The position numbers and the translations under genes were made by a program. The notes under the pieces are model-generated. The model was not told the DNA's origin. It was given only the letters and a program-made list of their open reading frames with translations, and did no database searches. From Treponema sp. (lineage in GTDB: Bacteria; Spirochaetota; Spirochaetia; Treponematales; Treponemataceae): a DNA stretch of 64,000 bases. The DNA lies in assembly GCA_017551705.1 (NCBI GenBank), contig JAFZLA010000064.1:1-64000 (forward strand), read 5' to 3'. Of this stretch, positions 15,681 to 24,282 are shown one piece after another (the stretch's first letter is position 1; every line of letters begins with the position of its first letter).

Positions 15681-16935
15681 TAAATTTCTTGAACACCACG
15701 CAGCCGTTGTGGCCGCCAAAGCCAAGCGACGCGCTGGCCGCGGCGTTGATTGTTCCTGTCTGTCCCTTGTTGGGAACGTAGTCCAAGTCGCAGCCGCCTT
15801 CGATGTCGGGCTCATCAAGGTTGATTGTGGGCGGGAAAAAGCCGTCGTTGATTGCCTTGATGCAGAACAAAGCTTCAATCGCGCCGGCCGCTCCAATCAT
15901 GTGGCCCGTCATGCTCTTGGTTGAAGAAATCTTCAACTTTTTGGCGTGCTCGCCAAAGGCTATCTTTACCATTTTTGTCTCGCCGGAATCGTTGGCGTGA
16001 GTTCCCGTTCCGTGCGCGTTGTAGTACTGGATGTCCTCGGGCTTGAGGCCGGCGTCTTCCAAGGCGCGGGTAATGGCCTTGGCTCCGCCCGTTCCGTCCG
16101 GAAGAGGAGCGGTGATGTGGTAAGCGTCAGAGGACGCTCCGTAGCCCGCGAACTCGGCGTAAATCTTGGCGCCGCGCTTTTTGGCATGCTCAAGCTCTTC
16201 CAAAATCAAAACCGCGCTTCCCTCGCCCATTACAAAGCCGTCGCGGTTTTTGTCAAAGGGGCGGCTTGAGGCGTGGGGATTGTCGTTGTATTTTGTGGCA
16301 AGCGCTTTTAGAACCATAAAGTTTCCGATTCCAAAGCCTGTGATTGTGGCTTCCGTTCCGCCGGCGACGCAAATGTCAACGCGGCCGCTTCTCACCAAGT
16401 CAAGCGCGTTTCCCAAGGCGTCCGTTCCGCTAGAGCAAGCGGTGGCCAAAGTCCATGCCGGGCCTTCGATTCCGTAAAGCATGCTGACGTTGGCGGCCGC
16501 CTCGTTGGGAATGAATTCCGGAGCGCTAAGCGGCGGGATTCGGTTGACGCCGGCGGCGGGGTCAAAGTATTTTTTAAAGGCCGCTTCGATAATGTCAAAG
16601 CCGCCGATTCCGTTTCCTATCATAATGCCGCATTTTTCGCCGTTAAGCTTTTCCTTGTCGTAGCCCGCGTCCTTGATCGCTTGGGCGCTGGCCGCCAAAA
16701 GAAATTGGGTGAAGCGCGCGGTCTTTCGGCATTCCTTTGGGTCAAGTCCGTATTGGGCTATGTCAAAATTTTTGACTTCGCCGGCAACTTGAACCTTGTA
16801 GTCCGTCGCGTCGAACAAAGTGATCTTTTCAATGCCGCTTTTTCCGGCCTTGATTCCTTCCCAAGTGTCCTGGACGTTGTTTCCAAGCGGAGTCACCGCT
16901 CCAAGTCCCGTTACAACCACGCGTCTTTGCGCCAT
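15670..16935 (-). CDS. fabF: 3-oxoacyl-ACP synthase II
   Basis: 421-residue beta-ketoacyl-ACP synthase, condensing malonyl-ACP with acyl-ACP in type II fatty-acid synthesis. The catalytic Cys is in TACSSGTDALGNA; the two catalytic His are in NAHGTGTHANDSGE and KSMTGHMIGAAG; the C-terminus has SLGFGGHNGCVVF. The length and MAQRRVVVTGLGAVTPLGN start fit FabF. The ATG is preceded by a leader of about 30 nt with GGGGAA. The promoter overlaps a 21-bp palindrome, suggesting regulation by a lipid-responsive repressor. fabV follows downstream. Confidence 0.96.
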   Translation of the reverse strand: MAQRRVVVTGLGAVTPLGNNVQDTWEGIKAGKSGIEKITLFDATDYKVQVAGEVKNFDIAQYGLDPKECRKTARFTQFLLAASAQAIKDAGYDKEKLNGEKCGIMIGNGIGGFDIIEAAFKKYFDPAAGVNRIPPLSAPEFIPNEAAANVSMLYGIEGPAWTLATACSSGTDALGNALDLVRSGRVDICVAGGTEATITGFGIGNFMVLKALATKYNDNPHASSRPFDKNRDGFVMGEGSAVLILEELEHAKKRGAKIYAEFAGYGASSDAYHITAPLPDGTGGAKAITRALEDAGLKPEDIQYYNAHGTGTHANDSGETKMVKIAFGEHAKKLKISSTKSMTGHMIGAAGAIEALFCIKAINDGFFPPTINLDEPDIEGGCDLDYVPNKGQTGTINAAASASLGFGGHNGCVVFKKFSGN

Positions 16936-16964
16936 ATAGTTCCCCGTAAAAATAAGATAAAGTT

Positions 16965-16993
16965 ATTTTAGACAAAATTTCAATTTTTGTCAA
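16965..16993 (-). promoter_or_regulatory. fabF promoter overlapped by a 21-bp palindrome
   Basis: Minus strand TTGACA (16993-16988), 17 bp, TAAAAT (16970-16965). An inverted repeat with arms GACAAAA/TTTTGTC (16971-16991) fills the space between the boxes, so a bound repressor would block RNA polymerase. Confidence 0.65.
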
Positions 16994-17039
16994 CTTAAAA
17001 CGCCCGCCCTCGCCCATGTCCCACAAAACGCGCTTTTAA

Positions 17040-17068
17040 TTGAAAAAAACGAAATTCTATGATATAAT
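17040..17068 (+). promoter_or_regulatory. Promoter of GGDEF/EAL gene (leaderless)
   Basis: TTGAAA (17040-17045), 17 bp, TATAAT (17063-17068), 7 nt to the ATG at 17076. No ribosome site fits in the transcript. Confidence 0.75.
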
Positions 17069-17075
17069 AGTAAAG

Positions 17076-19484
17076 ATGAAAACTTTATACGCCGTGGTTC
17101 TTGCGGTTATGGAATTGATGATTATTTTCACCATAAGCAGAACCATGAAGAAAGCAAACAGACGAATTCCCTTGGCAAAAAAAGCCCGCAACATGCTTGT
17201 CGGCGCCTTTTTTACGGTTTTGCCAAACATAATTCTTGCGCTTGTTTCCACAGAATGGAAAGACGTTGATTCCGCAGCCGTCATTTTATTTGACTGGTAT
17301 TTTGTAGCGATTGACATAACCCTTTTCTTGCTTTTGTATTTCAATGTCGAATACTCTCATCCAAACAGCGTCGCCTCGCAAAGTTTCATCGCGGTCTTGT
17401 TTTACTTTTTTAAGGATGACATAAAAAACATCACAAAGCGCAACAAGCAAAGAACATCTTGGTTCGAAAAAGGCATGATACTTTTGTCCATCTTGGTTCT
17501 TGCGGACATTTGCAATTTGGTCAGCAACATTTGGACAGGAAAAGTTTTCATCGTCGAGCGTTTTTATTTTTCAGGCGGAATGTTCCAACCTGACGTTTAC
17601 TTTAGGACAACCTCAGCCTTGTCTTATGATTTGCACTTGACCCTTTGTTACTTTATGGTCGTCTTGAACATCGTATGCCTCTTGGCAAAGACTGTAACGG
17701 CCCCAAGCATTTACAAAATCAAGTATTTAATGTCAATCGTTTCGCTCTTGATAATCGTTCTTATCAACGGCCTCTACATTTTGTTCGCTCTGCCTGTTGA
17801 TTTTTCGGTGCTTTTGTACGGCCTTGTATGCGTTTCAATTAGTTACTTCGCTTTTTCTTACATTCCTTCGCTTTTGCAAAAAGTCACGCTTAAGCGCTTG
17901 ATGCAAGAGATGAACAACGGAATCGCGGTCTTGGACACTGACGAACAGTGCATTTACGCAAACGATTACATCAGAAAAATTTGCCGCATTAAGAAAAACC
18001 AAAATCCGACCGAAATGATCAGCCCGATTGTCCAGCGCATTTCTGGCGGACAGCCCCTCAGCGAACAGGAGCCAAAAGAAGACACCATCCATCGCATTGA
18101 AGACGGAAAAGAAGTTTATTACAAAATGAACTTTGCCCGCATAGAGACAAAGGACAAACAATACATCGGCAGCTACTTGATGATGGCCGACACAACCGAA
18201 GAAAACAACCGCGAAAAACTGGAACATTTCCGCAGCACACACGATCCTTTGACCGGCCTTTACAACAAGCACTACTTCTACGAAAAAGTCGCGGACATGC
18301 TTGAAGCCAATCCTGACGAAAAATATTTTATCGTTTGCTGCGACATCGGAAAGTTCAAGCTTATAAACGAGTTCAACGGAATCACAGTCGGCGACAAAAT
18401 TCTAAAATCGTTTGCCGAAGCGTTAAAAGAAAAAACTGTCATCGGAGAAATCTACGGAAGAATAGACAACGACCGCTTTGCAATCTTGATTCCCAAAGAC
18501 CGTCTCAACTTGCAAATATTCATAGACGAATCCCAGCGCATTTTTAAGGAAACGGTCAACCTTTCGATTTTGCCCACATGCTACTTTGGCGTTTACGAAA
18601 TCGAAGACATTGACATGCGCGTTTCGTTCATGTGCGACCGCGCCTTCATCGCAATTGACACAATCAAGGGCCAATACGGAAAGCAAGTGGCTTGGTACGA
18701 CACCAAGCTGCGCGACAGCGCCTTGCGCGAACAAGAATTGGTTTACCAATTGCCCGAAGCGATTTCGACCGGCCAGATAAAAATTTACTTGCAGCCCCAG
18801 TCAACAATCGAAGGAAAGGCCGTAGGCGCCGAAGCTCTTGTCCGTTGGGAACACCCGGACGAAGGCGTCGTCTCGCCGGCGGAGTTTATTCCTATTTTTG
18901 AAAAGAACGGAATGATCACAAAAATCGACCGCTATGTTTGGCGCCTTGTTTTCCAAAAGCTCTTTGAATGGAAGACGGCCGGCCGCGACGACTTTTACAT
19001 TTCGGTCAACATTTCGCCAAAAGACTTTTATCTTATGAGCATTCTTAACGAATTCAACGACTTGCTCAAAGAATTTGACGTCAATCCAAAGAACTTGCAC
19101 ATCGAGCTTAGCGAAGACATGATGATGGTCGACTTGGAGCGGCAGATCCGCTTGATCGAACAATTGCACAAAATCGGCTTTACAATCGAAATCGGCGACT
19201 TTGGCGCAGGAAACACTTCGCTCAAAATTTTGCGCGAATGCAACATCGACATTCTCAAAGTTGACATCGGCTTTATGCAAAACACCAATTCGCCGCGCAA
19301 CGCCCATATCATCATGAAGGAATTGATTTCGATGGCCAAAAACCTTGGCATAAAAATTCTTGCCAAAGGAATCGAAGCCAAAGACCAAATGGATTTGTTG
19401 CACGAAGAAGGCTGCGACCTCTTCCAAGGCTACTACTTTTCAAAGCCGATCGACACAAGGTCGTTTGAACGCATTTACCTCTAA
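17076..19484 (+). CDS. Membrane GGDEF-EAL protein with degenerate catalytic motifs
   Basis: 802-residue protein. Residues 1-260 hold about seven hydrophobic helices, 270-370 look PAS-like (NGIAVLDTDEQCIYANDY), 385-540 are a GGDEF domain and 555-802 an EAL domain. The GGDEF signature is replaced by RIDNDRF near residue 462, so cyclase activity is not expected. In the EAL domain, EALVRW and SVNISP are kept, but the DDFG metal motif reads GDFG near residue 707 and the AEG(V/I)E motif reads AKGIE near 763, so phosphodiesterase activity is doubtful too. Most likely a membrane c-di-GMP binding or signalling protein. The LMW phosphatase gene follows after 11 nt. Confidence 0.85.
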   Translation: MKTLYAVVLAVMELMIIFTISRTMKKANRRIPLAKKARNMLVGAFFTVLPNIILALVSTEWKDVDSAAVILFDWYFVAIDITLFLLLYFNVEYSHPNSVASQSFIAVLFYFFKDDIKNITKRNKQRTSWFEKGMILLSILVLADICNLVSNIWTGKVFIVERFYFSGGMFQPDVYFRTTSALSYDLHLTLCYFMVVLNIVCLLAKTVTAPSIYKIKYLMSIVSLLIIVLINGLYILFALPVDFSVLLYGLVCVSISYFAFSYIPSLLQKVTLKRLMQEMNNGIAVLDTDEQCIYANDYIRKICRIKKNQNPTEMISPIVQRISGGQPLSEQEPKEDTIHRIEDGKEVYYKMNFARIETKDKQYIGSYLMMADTTEENNREKLEHFRSTHDPLTGLYNKHYFYEKVADMLEANPDEKYFIVCCDIGKFKLINEFNGITVGDKILKSFAEALKEKTVIGEIYGRIDNDRFAILIPKDRLNLQIFIDESQRIFKETVNLSILPTCYFGVYEIEDIDMRVSFMCDRAFIAIDTIKGQYGKQVAWYDTKLRDSALREQELVYQLPEAISTGQIKIYLQPQSTIEGKAVGAEALVRWEHPDEGVVSPAEFIPIFEKNGMITKIDRYVWRLVFQKLFEWKTAGRDDFYISVNISPKDFYLMSILNEFNDLLKEFDVNPKNLHIELSEDMMMVDLERQIRLIEQLHKIGFTIEIGDFGAGNTSLKILRECNIDILKVDIGFMQNTNSPRNAHIIMKELISMAKNLGIKILAKGIEAKDQMDLLHEEGCDLFQGYYFSKPIDTRSFERIYL

Positions 19485-19495
19485 CAGGCGCTTGT

Positions 19496-19951
19496 ATGAA
19501 AAAAATTTTATTCGTTTGCCACGGAAATGTCTGCCGCTCTCCTATGGCGGAATTTGTGATGAAGCATTTGGTAAAGCAGGCGGGACTCGAAAAAGAATTT
19601 TTCATTGACTCCGCCGCCACCAGCACAGAAGAAATTGGCAACGCCCCCCACTACGGAACGCGGACAAAGCTGGCTCAAGTAGGAATCCCTTTGGGGAACC
19701 ATCGCGCGCGCCAAATCACTCGAGCCGACGCGGAACAATGGGATTTGATAATCGGAATGGACCAAGAAAATCTTTTTTATATGAACAGGATTTTAGGAAA
19801 AGAGGCCGCGCCAAAAATTCATCTGCTTTTGGAATGGGCGGGACTTGCGCGCGACATAGCCGACCCTTGGTACACAGGAAACTTTGACCAAACTTACGAG
19901 GACATCGACCTAGGTTGTCGCGCGCTATTGGCAGTGCTAACCAAAAAATGA
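19496..19951 (+). CDS. Low-molecular-weight protein-tyrosine phosphatase
   Basis: 151 residues. The active-site loop CHGNVCRSP (C-x5-R-S) is at residues 9-17, and the general acid is in DPWYTGNFDQTYEDI, so both catalytic elements are intact. The family also includes arsenate reductases, but the Asp-Pro-Trp/Tyr motif favours phosphotyrosine or phosphoarginine substrates. It sits 11 nt after the GGDEF/EAL gene in the same direction with only a weak ribosome site, so it is probably co-expressed. Confidence 0.92.
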   Translation: MKKILFVCHGNVCRSPMAEFVMKHLVKQAGLEKEFFIDSAATSTEEIGNAPHYGTRTKLAQVGIPLGNHRARQITRADAEQWDLIIGMDQENLFYMNRILGKEAAPKIHLLLEWAGLARDIADPWYTGNFDQTYEDIDLGCRALLAVLTKK

Positions 19952-20001
19952 TTTGTTAGCGGCGCTTGAACAAAAGCATAAGAAACAAAGCAAATTTCAT
20001 T

Positions 20002-20667
20002 TTATTCACCTCTCATGTGAATGGCGCGGCTCCAATCGTTGTAAAACTTTATGTAAGCGTCGCGATATTTTTGAGTGTTGTTTGAAAAAGTGACTTCGCC
20101 ATTTGTCGTGGCCCAGCAAATTTCAAACGAATCTTTGTCAACGTTAAGCGGAACCAAGCTTGTGATTCTGGCCGAAGCCTTGTCGTAAGAGTAATCAATT
20201 CCTTCGACAGATTTCTTTCCTTCAAAGAAAACGCCAGGCTCTCCACGCTTTTGGTCAATTCCAGCAAGGACAAAAACTCCAGGATAAGCGGCTTCGCCCA
20301 CAATGTGAAAGGCCAATTCGTTGATTTTATATGGAACGTTTTTGGGCAAAACCACATTCAGTTCGGTGCTGGCTAAATTGTATTTGTAATCGCTCGGCGC
20401 AAGATTGTAGCGGACGCGCGAAATCGGATGGATTGCGACAACTTCTTTTATTGAGTTGAAGACCATTATCGTTGAAATTTTTCCGTCGGCCTTGTTGATT
20501 GTCGTGTTGACATAAGTGATGATTGGCTCTTGGGGAGCGACGATTTCTTGCTCCTCGGCCGCTTGCGCCGTTGATTTGCAAGAAGAAAAAGCTATAATCA
20601 CAAACAAAGCGACCGCGCTGCCTACGATAAATGTACAAAACCATTTTAAAAAGATTTTTTCACTCAT
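20002..20667 (-). CDS. Putative lipoprotein, unknown function
   Basis: 221-residue product starting at 20667. The signal peptide ends with lipobox AFSSC around residue 27. The mature part seems mostly beta (TTINKADGKISTIMVFNSIK, then LNVVLPKNVPYKINELAFHI) and ends in a basic IHMRGE. No domain recognised. A longer in-frame extension to 20853 lies inside the divergent esterase gene and is rejected. It shares a 34-bp intergenic region with that esterase, so the two promoters must overlap. Confidence 0.65.
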   Translation of the reverse strand: MSEKIFLKWFCTFIVGSAVALFVIIAFSSCKSTAQAAEEQEIVAPQEPIITYVNTTINKADGKISTIMVFNSIKEVVAIHPISRVRYNLAPSDYKYNLASTELNVVLPKNVPYKINELAFHIVGEAAYPGVFVLAGIDQKRGEPGVFFEGKKSVEGIDYSYDKASARITSLVPLNVDKDSFEICWATTNGEVTFSNNTQKYRDAYIKFYNDWSRAIHMRGE

Positions 20668-20701
20668 AGATTTATTTTCGGCAAAATGATACACTTTGTT
20701 T

Positions 20702-21847
20702 ATGGAAACTTTTTTGGCAAATAAGCTGGCAAGCGTGGAAAATCTTGCAAGCCCAAAAGCCGGCGGCGGCGCAAAAATTAAAATCATGGGACGCGCGGCG
20801 GCTAGCGAGCAAGGCGTGGACTTTTTTTGGAGCGCAAGCGGCTTTGAAATCAACGCAGACGGCAGCGAGCTTTGGGCGCAAATACAATCGGATTACAATA
20901 CCTTTGAAATATGGATAAGCGTTTGGCTTGACGGAGTCCAAACCGCGCGCCTAATGCTTAACAAGGGCCTAAACGACATTTGTCTTTTTAGGAACCTAAA
21001 CGGACAAAAGGTCAAAAACGTCCGAGTCTACAAAGAAACGCAGTCGATGGGCGACGACGGCGCGCACCGCTTCCTTCTAAAAAGCCTTAAGACAGACGGA
21101 AACCTCCTTCCTGTAACGCCCCAGCCGCTAAAGATAGAATTTATCGGAGACAGCATCACTAGCGGAGAGGGAGTCAACGGCGCCGCCTCCGAAATCGATT
21201 GGGCAAGCATTTTTTTTAGCGCAACAAAAACTTGGGCCTTTAACGTCGCGCAAGCTTTGAGCGCCGACTTTAACGTCATCAGCCAAAGCGGCTGGGGCGT
21301 AGTTTGCGGCTACGACGGCGACTTTGAAAAATCCATACCAAAGCATTACGACCAAGTTTGCTCGATTATAAAGGACGATTCGCAAGACCATAACGGCGCA
21401 GACTGTTCGCAAGACCATAACTGTGGCGGCGGCGAACAAAAAGGCTTGACAAACCAAAATATGCGCGCGCGGCTCGCCAACCAAAAATGGGACTTTGGCC
21501 GCTTTGAACCGGATTATGTAATCGTAAACTTGGGCACAAACGACCAAGGCCCGTGCCAGAGCGACCCAAAAATCGCCGCTCTTTTTGAGCCAGCCGTGAT
21601 TGATTTTTTGACAAAAATCCGCGCGCGCAATTCAAAGACGCAAATCGTTTGGTGCTACGGAATGATGGGCCGCTCGCTTGCATCCAGCCTGGAGCGCGCG
21701 ATGGGCGCCTACAAGGCGCAAAGCGGCGACGAGCGCGTCCAGTTTGTATTGCTGCCCGAAATTGACATGACAAAAACCGCCGCGCTCAACCACCCCAGCG
21801 CCGCCCAACAAGCCGCCGCCGCTGAATATTTGCTCACTCGACTGTAA
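20702..21847 (+). CDS. SGNH/GDSL esterase (CE2-like, N-terminal beta domain)
   Basis: 381-residue carbohydrate-esterase-2-like protein: an N-terminal jelly-roll-like region of about 120 residues and a GDSL hydrolase domain. The nucleophile Ser is in EFIGDSITSGEG, the Asn block in NLGTNDQG, and the catalytic His in NHPSAAQQ near the C-terminus. CE2 enzymes deacetylate sugars or xylan. No signal peptide, so probably cytoplasmic. The segment near residue 230 contains a tandem SQDHN insert also found in MnmE and MiaB. TACACT lies 6 nt before the ATG and no ribosome site is seen. Converges on glmS with a 14-bp overlap. Confidence 0.82.
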   Translation: METFLANKLASVENLASPKAGGGAKIKIMGRAAASEQGVDFFWSASGFEINADGSELWAQIQSDYNTFEIWISVWLDGVQTARLMLNKGLNDICLFRNLNGQKVKNVRVYKETQSMGDDGAHRFLLKSLKTDGNLLPVTPQPLKIEFIGDSITSGEGVNGAASEIDWASIFFSATKTWAFNVAQALSADFNVISQSGWGVVCGYDGDFEKSIPKHYDQVCSIIKDDSQDHNGADCSQDHNCGGGEQKGLTNQNMRARLANQKWDFGRFEPDYVIVNLGTNDQGPCQSDPKIAALFEPAVIDFLTKIRARNSKTQIVWCYGMMGRSLASSLERAMGAYKAQSGDERVQFVLLPEIDMTKTAALNHPSAAQQAAAAEYLLTRL

Positions 21848-23678
21848 CTGACTTTGCAAGATTGCGCGGCTTGTCGGGATCGTTTCCGCGCTGGACGGCG
21901 CAGTAGTAGGCAAATAGCTGCGCGGGAATCACGCACAAAAGCGACGCGAGCGTACTAGAAATTTGAGGCAGCTTGAAAATCGCGTCGTACTTTCCTTCAA
22001 AGGCGCCGCTTGCGTCTTGGGTTATTACAAGAACGGTCGCGTCGCGGCTTTTTACTTCCACCATATTGGAGCCAATCTTGTCGTAAAGCGCCGGCTCGGT
22101 CGCGATTGCCACGACCAAAGACTTGTTGTCCAAAAGCGCTATCGGGCCGTGCTTGAGTTCCCCCGCGGCAAAAGCCTCGCTGTGCATGTAGCTGACTTCC
22201 TTTAGCTTGAGCGCCGCTTCCAAAGACGTGGCGCTGTCAAACTGGCGGCCGATGTAAAATATTTTGTTTTTGTTGAACTGCTCGCTGGCAAATTTTTGAA
22301 TCGCCTCTTGGTTGTCCAAGATTTCCTGTATTTTTTGCGGAACGGATTCCAGTTCATTAAGCAGGGCCGAAGTTTGTTCTTGCGACAAAACGCCGCGAAG
22401 TTTTCCTGCTTTTATGGCAAGCAAAAATAAGCAGGCCAATTGCGTCGTGTAAGCCTTTGTGGAGGCGACAGCGATTTCGGGACCGGCCATCGTGTAGATT
22501 ACGTCGTCGGCTTCGCGGCTTACGGTTGAGCCTACAACGTTGGTGATGGCAACCGCTTTGAGGCCCTGCTCTTTGGCCAGCCTAAGCGCGCTGAGAGTGT
22601 CGGCAGTTTCGCCGGATTGCGAGATTACGATAAAGATGTCGTCCTTTTCCAAAATAGGATTTCGATAGCGGAACTCCGAGGCCACGTCAACGTCAACTCT
22701 CATTCTGGCCAATTTTTCAAAGGCGTACTTGGCGACGACTCCGGCGTGGTAGGCGGTTCCGCAAGCGGTGATGACAACACGGCGCGCCTTTCTCCACGCA
22801 TCGTCCATTTTGTTTTCTTCAAAGTAAACGTCGGTGGCTTTTCCGCTTCCGTCCTTTATGATGCGGTTGCGAATCGTATCGGTAAGCGCCTTGGGCTGTT
22901 CCCAAATTTCCTTTAGCATAAAGTGCGGGTAGCCGCCCTTCTCCGCCGCGTCCAAATCCCATTCGATGTGGCTGGGCTCCTTGATGATTTTTTGGCCTTC
23001 GTAGTCGAACAAGTCAACGTGGTCGGTGTACAAGACCGCGATTTCTTTTTCGCCAAGATAGTAAACGTCGCGTGTGTGCTTTAAAAGCGCTGGAACGTCG
23101 CTGGCGATAAAATTTTCGCCCTTGCCCAAGCCTACGACAAGCGGGCTTTCCTTGCGCGCGCAAATGATGCGGTCGGGATAGTCCTTGCAAATGATTCCCA
23201 GCGCGTAAGAGCCCACGATTATGTGAAGCGCCTTTATGACGGCTTTAAAGATGTCCTTTTCTTCTTTGTAAAGTTTGCTGATCAAGTTGACGGCCACTTC
23301 GGTGTCGGTCTTGCTTTTAAAGACCACGCCTTCGGCTTGCAGCTTGGCCTTTAGCTCGGCGTAGTTTTCTATGATTCCGTTGTGAACGATGGAAATCGAG
23401 CCGTCTTGGCTTGTGTGCGGGTGCGCGTTTACGTCGCTTGGCTCGCCGTGGGTTGCCCACCTAGTGTGGCCGATTCCAATCGAGCCTTTTATAGTTTCGC
23501 CCGCGATGCGCTTTTCCAACTCTTTGAGCGCGCCCTTTGCCTTGCGCGCGATGATGTTCTCTCCGTCAAGGACCGCGATTCCAGCCGAGTCGTAGCCCCG
23601 GTATTCCAATTTTTTTAGGGATTCAATCAAAATCGGAGTGGCAAGTTCGTTTCCCACATAGCCTACTATTCCGCACAT
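21834..23678 (-). CDS. glmS: Glutamine:fructose-6-phosphate aminotransferase
   Basis: 614-residue GlmS, making glucosamine-6-phosphate for peptidoglycan and surface glycans. The N-terminal glutaminase starts MCGIVGYVG with the catalytic Cys2, and HTRWATHGEPS follows. Two SIS domains carry ACGTAYHAGVV, SQSGETADTLSAL and SYMHSEAFAAGELKHGP. The C-terminus NLAKSVTVE is as expected. A GAGGA site precedes the start. The SRP RNA gene lies 26 bp upstream in the same direction. No glmS ribozyme signature was seen in the short upstream region. Confidence 0.97.
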   Translation of the reverse strand: MCGIVGYVGNELATPILIESLKKLEYRGYDSAGIAVLDGENIIARKAKGALKELEKRIAGETIKGSIGIGHTRWATHGEPSDVNAHPHTSQDGSISIVHNGIIENYAELKAKLQAEGVVFKSKTDTEVAVNLISKLYKEEKDIFKAVIKALHIIVGSYALGIICKDYPDRIICARKESPLVVGLGKGENFIASDVPALLKHTRDVYYLGEKEIAVLYTDHVDLFDYEGQKIIKEPSHIEWDLDAAEKGGYPHFMLKEIWEQPKALTDTIRNRIIKDGSGKATDVYFEENKMDDAWRKARRVVITACGTAYHAGVVAKYAFEKLARMRVDVDVASEFRYRNPILEKDDIFIVISQSGETADTLSALRLAKEQGLKAVAITNVVGSTVSREADDVIYTMAGPEIAVASTKAYTTQLACLFLLAIKAGKLRGVLSQEQTSALLNELESVPQKIQEILDNQEAIQKFASEQFNKNKIFYIGRQFDSATSLEAALKLKEVSYMHSEAFAAGELKHGPIALLDNKSLVVAIATEPALYDKIGSNMVEVKSRDATVLVITQDASGAFEGKYDAIFKLPQISSTLASLLCVIPAQLFAYYCAVQRGNDPDKPRNLAKSVTVE

Positions 23679-23704
23679 ACTTTTTCCTCACAAACGCAAA
23701 AAGG

Positions 23705-23808
23705 TTGAGCCTAGGCATACTACGGCGCGCGCTGCATCCGCATACCGTTGCTGCCTTCCGGCTCTGGCGGGGTTTTGCGGCGCAGCGCCGCATAGCGCCT
23801 AGGCTCAA
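23705..23808 (-). ncRNA. ffs: Signal recognition particle RNA (small bacterial 4.5S type)
   Basis: About 104 nt. The ends pair (TTGAGCCTAGGC with GCCTAGGCTCAA). The apical part reads GCCAGAGCCGGAAGGCAGCA, matching the conserved SRP helix 8 internal loops that bind Ffh (compare the GGAAGNAGC core of 4.5S RNA). It is one long imperfect hairpin with no Alu domain. A strong promoter lies exactly upstream, and T5 follows the 3' end. It probably reads toward glmS. Confidence 0.92.
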
Positions 23809-23812
23809 GTTT

Positions 23813-23841
23813 ATAATATAGAATAAATGCGCGTTTGTCAA
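23813..23841 (-). promoter_or_regulatory. SRP RNA promoter
   Basis: Minus strand TTGACA (23841-23836), 17 bp, TATTAT (23818-23813). The start is predicted a few bases before the RNA's first paired bases. Confidence 0.8.
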
Positions 23842-23855
23842 CGAGCGGAACATCC

Positions 23856-23884
23856 TTGCGAACGCTGCGAATTTGCGCTATAAT
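23856..23884 (+). promoter_or_regulatory. Promoter of orphan antitoxin gene
   Basis: TTGCGA (23856-23861), 17 bp, TATAAT (23879-23884). A short leader carries AGGAGG (23893-23898), 6 nt before the ATG. The DNA at 23842-23870 resembles part of a family 2 repeat (CGAGCGG, CCTTGCGAACGCTGC). Confidence 0.6.
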
Positions 23885-23904
23885 AAAAACATAGGAGGAA
23901 TGCC

Positions 23905-24123
23905 ATGCCATACTCAGCCTTAGAGAAAAAACTGCGTTTGGTGCCAGAAAGCGAATTTGACTTAGTTTCGCGCTTTTTGGATTTTATTCTGAGCGGAAAT
24001 TCTAAAGCCCCAACTGCAAAAAAAGCTTCAGCAAAGTCGCCAAAAAAATTATACCGCCAACCAGGAATTCTAAAAGGAAAAATTTGGATGGCGGAAGATT
24101 TTGACGAAACCCCTGTCTATTAA
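23905..24123 (+). CDS. DUF2281/VapB-like antitoxin, toxin partner lost
   Basis: 72-residue protein resembling DUF2281-type antitoxins: an N-terminal YSALEKKLRLVPESEFDLV segment, a basic linker, and the C-terminal toxin-binding motif GILKGKIWMAEDFDETPVY. The same C-terminal logic (GVWKNEPFYMSPDFDEPLEE) is seen in the intact antitoxin at 30105-30323. A good AGGAGG site fixes the start. Immediately downstream is only the last 26 codons of a PIN toxin, so the antitoxin appears to be an orphan. Confidence 0.7.
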   Translation: MPYSALEKKLRLVPESEFDLVSRFLDFILSGNSKAPTAKKASAKSPKKLYRQPGILKGKIWMAEDFDETPVY

Positions 24124-24125
24124 TC

Positions 24126-24206
24126 GCGCAAGCGCAGTCTGAAAACCTTACAATCATCACAAAAGATTCAAAAATAAAGCTTTACGATGTAAAAACTTTG
24201 TGGTAA
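24126..24206 (+). pseudogene. 3' remnant of a PIN-domain (VapC) toxin gene
   Basis: Two bases after the antitoxin stop, the +3 frame reads AQAQSENLTIITKDSKIKLY and then DVKTLW before TAA. This aligns with the end of the intact PIN toxin at 29716-30105 (NNDMAIITCDERIPLYNVKTVW). No start codon or upstream catalytic region remains, so the first four fifths of the toxin have been deleted. Confidence 0.75.
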
Positions 24207-24241
24207 AAAAAAGCGCGGAAGCCGAATGGCAACCGCGCTTT
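24203..24241 (-). terminator. Rho-independent terminator of the 24283-26064 gene
   Basis: Minus strand: stem AAGCGCGG/CCGCGCTT (24240-24211) with a 14-nt loop, followed by T8 (24210-24203). It lies 42-80 bp after the lipoprotein stop. A second, weaker hairpin (GTCC/GGAC arms) is at 24249-24267. Confidence 0.8.
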
Positions 24242-24282
24242 GACAGGCCGTCCTGCCCCAAAAAGGACAGGGCTTGCGTAAA

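Noticed and set aside
20668-20853. N-terminal extension of the 20002-20667 lipoprotein
   Set aside because: The extension lies in the divergent esterase gene and would remove the signal peptide from the N-terminus.
21834-23705. glmS ribozyme upstream of glmS
   Set aside because: Only 26 bp separate glmS from the SRP RNA; the conserved pseudoknot core cannot fit.
23842-23870. Further family 2 copy (CGAGCGG ... CCTTGCGAACGCTGC)
   Set aside because: Only the right half resembles the family and the hairpin arms do not pair well; kept as a weak partial match, not annotated as a copy.
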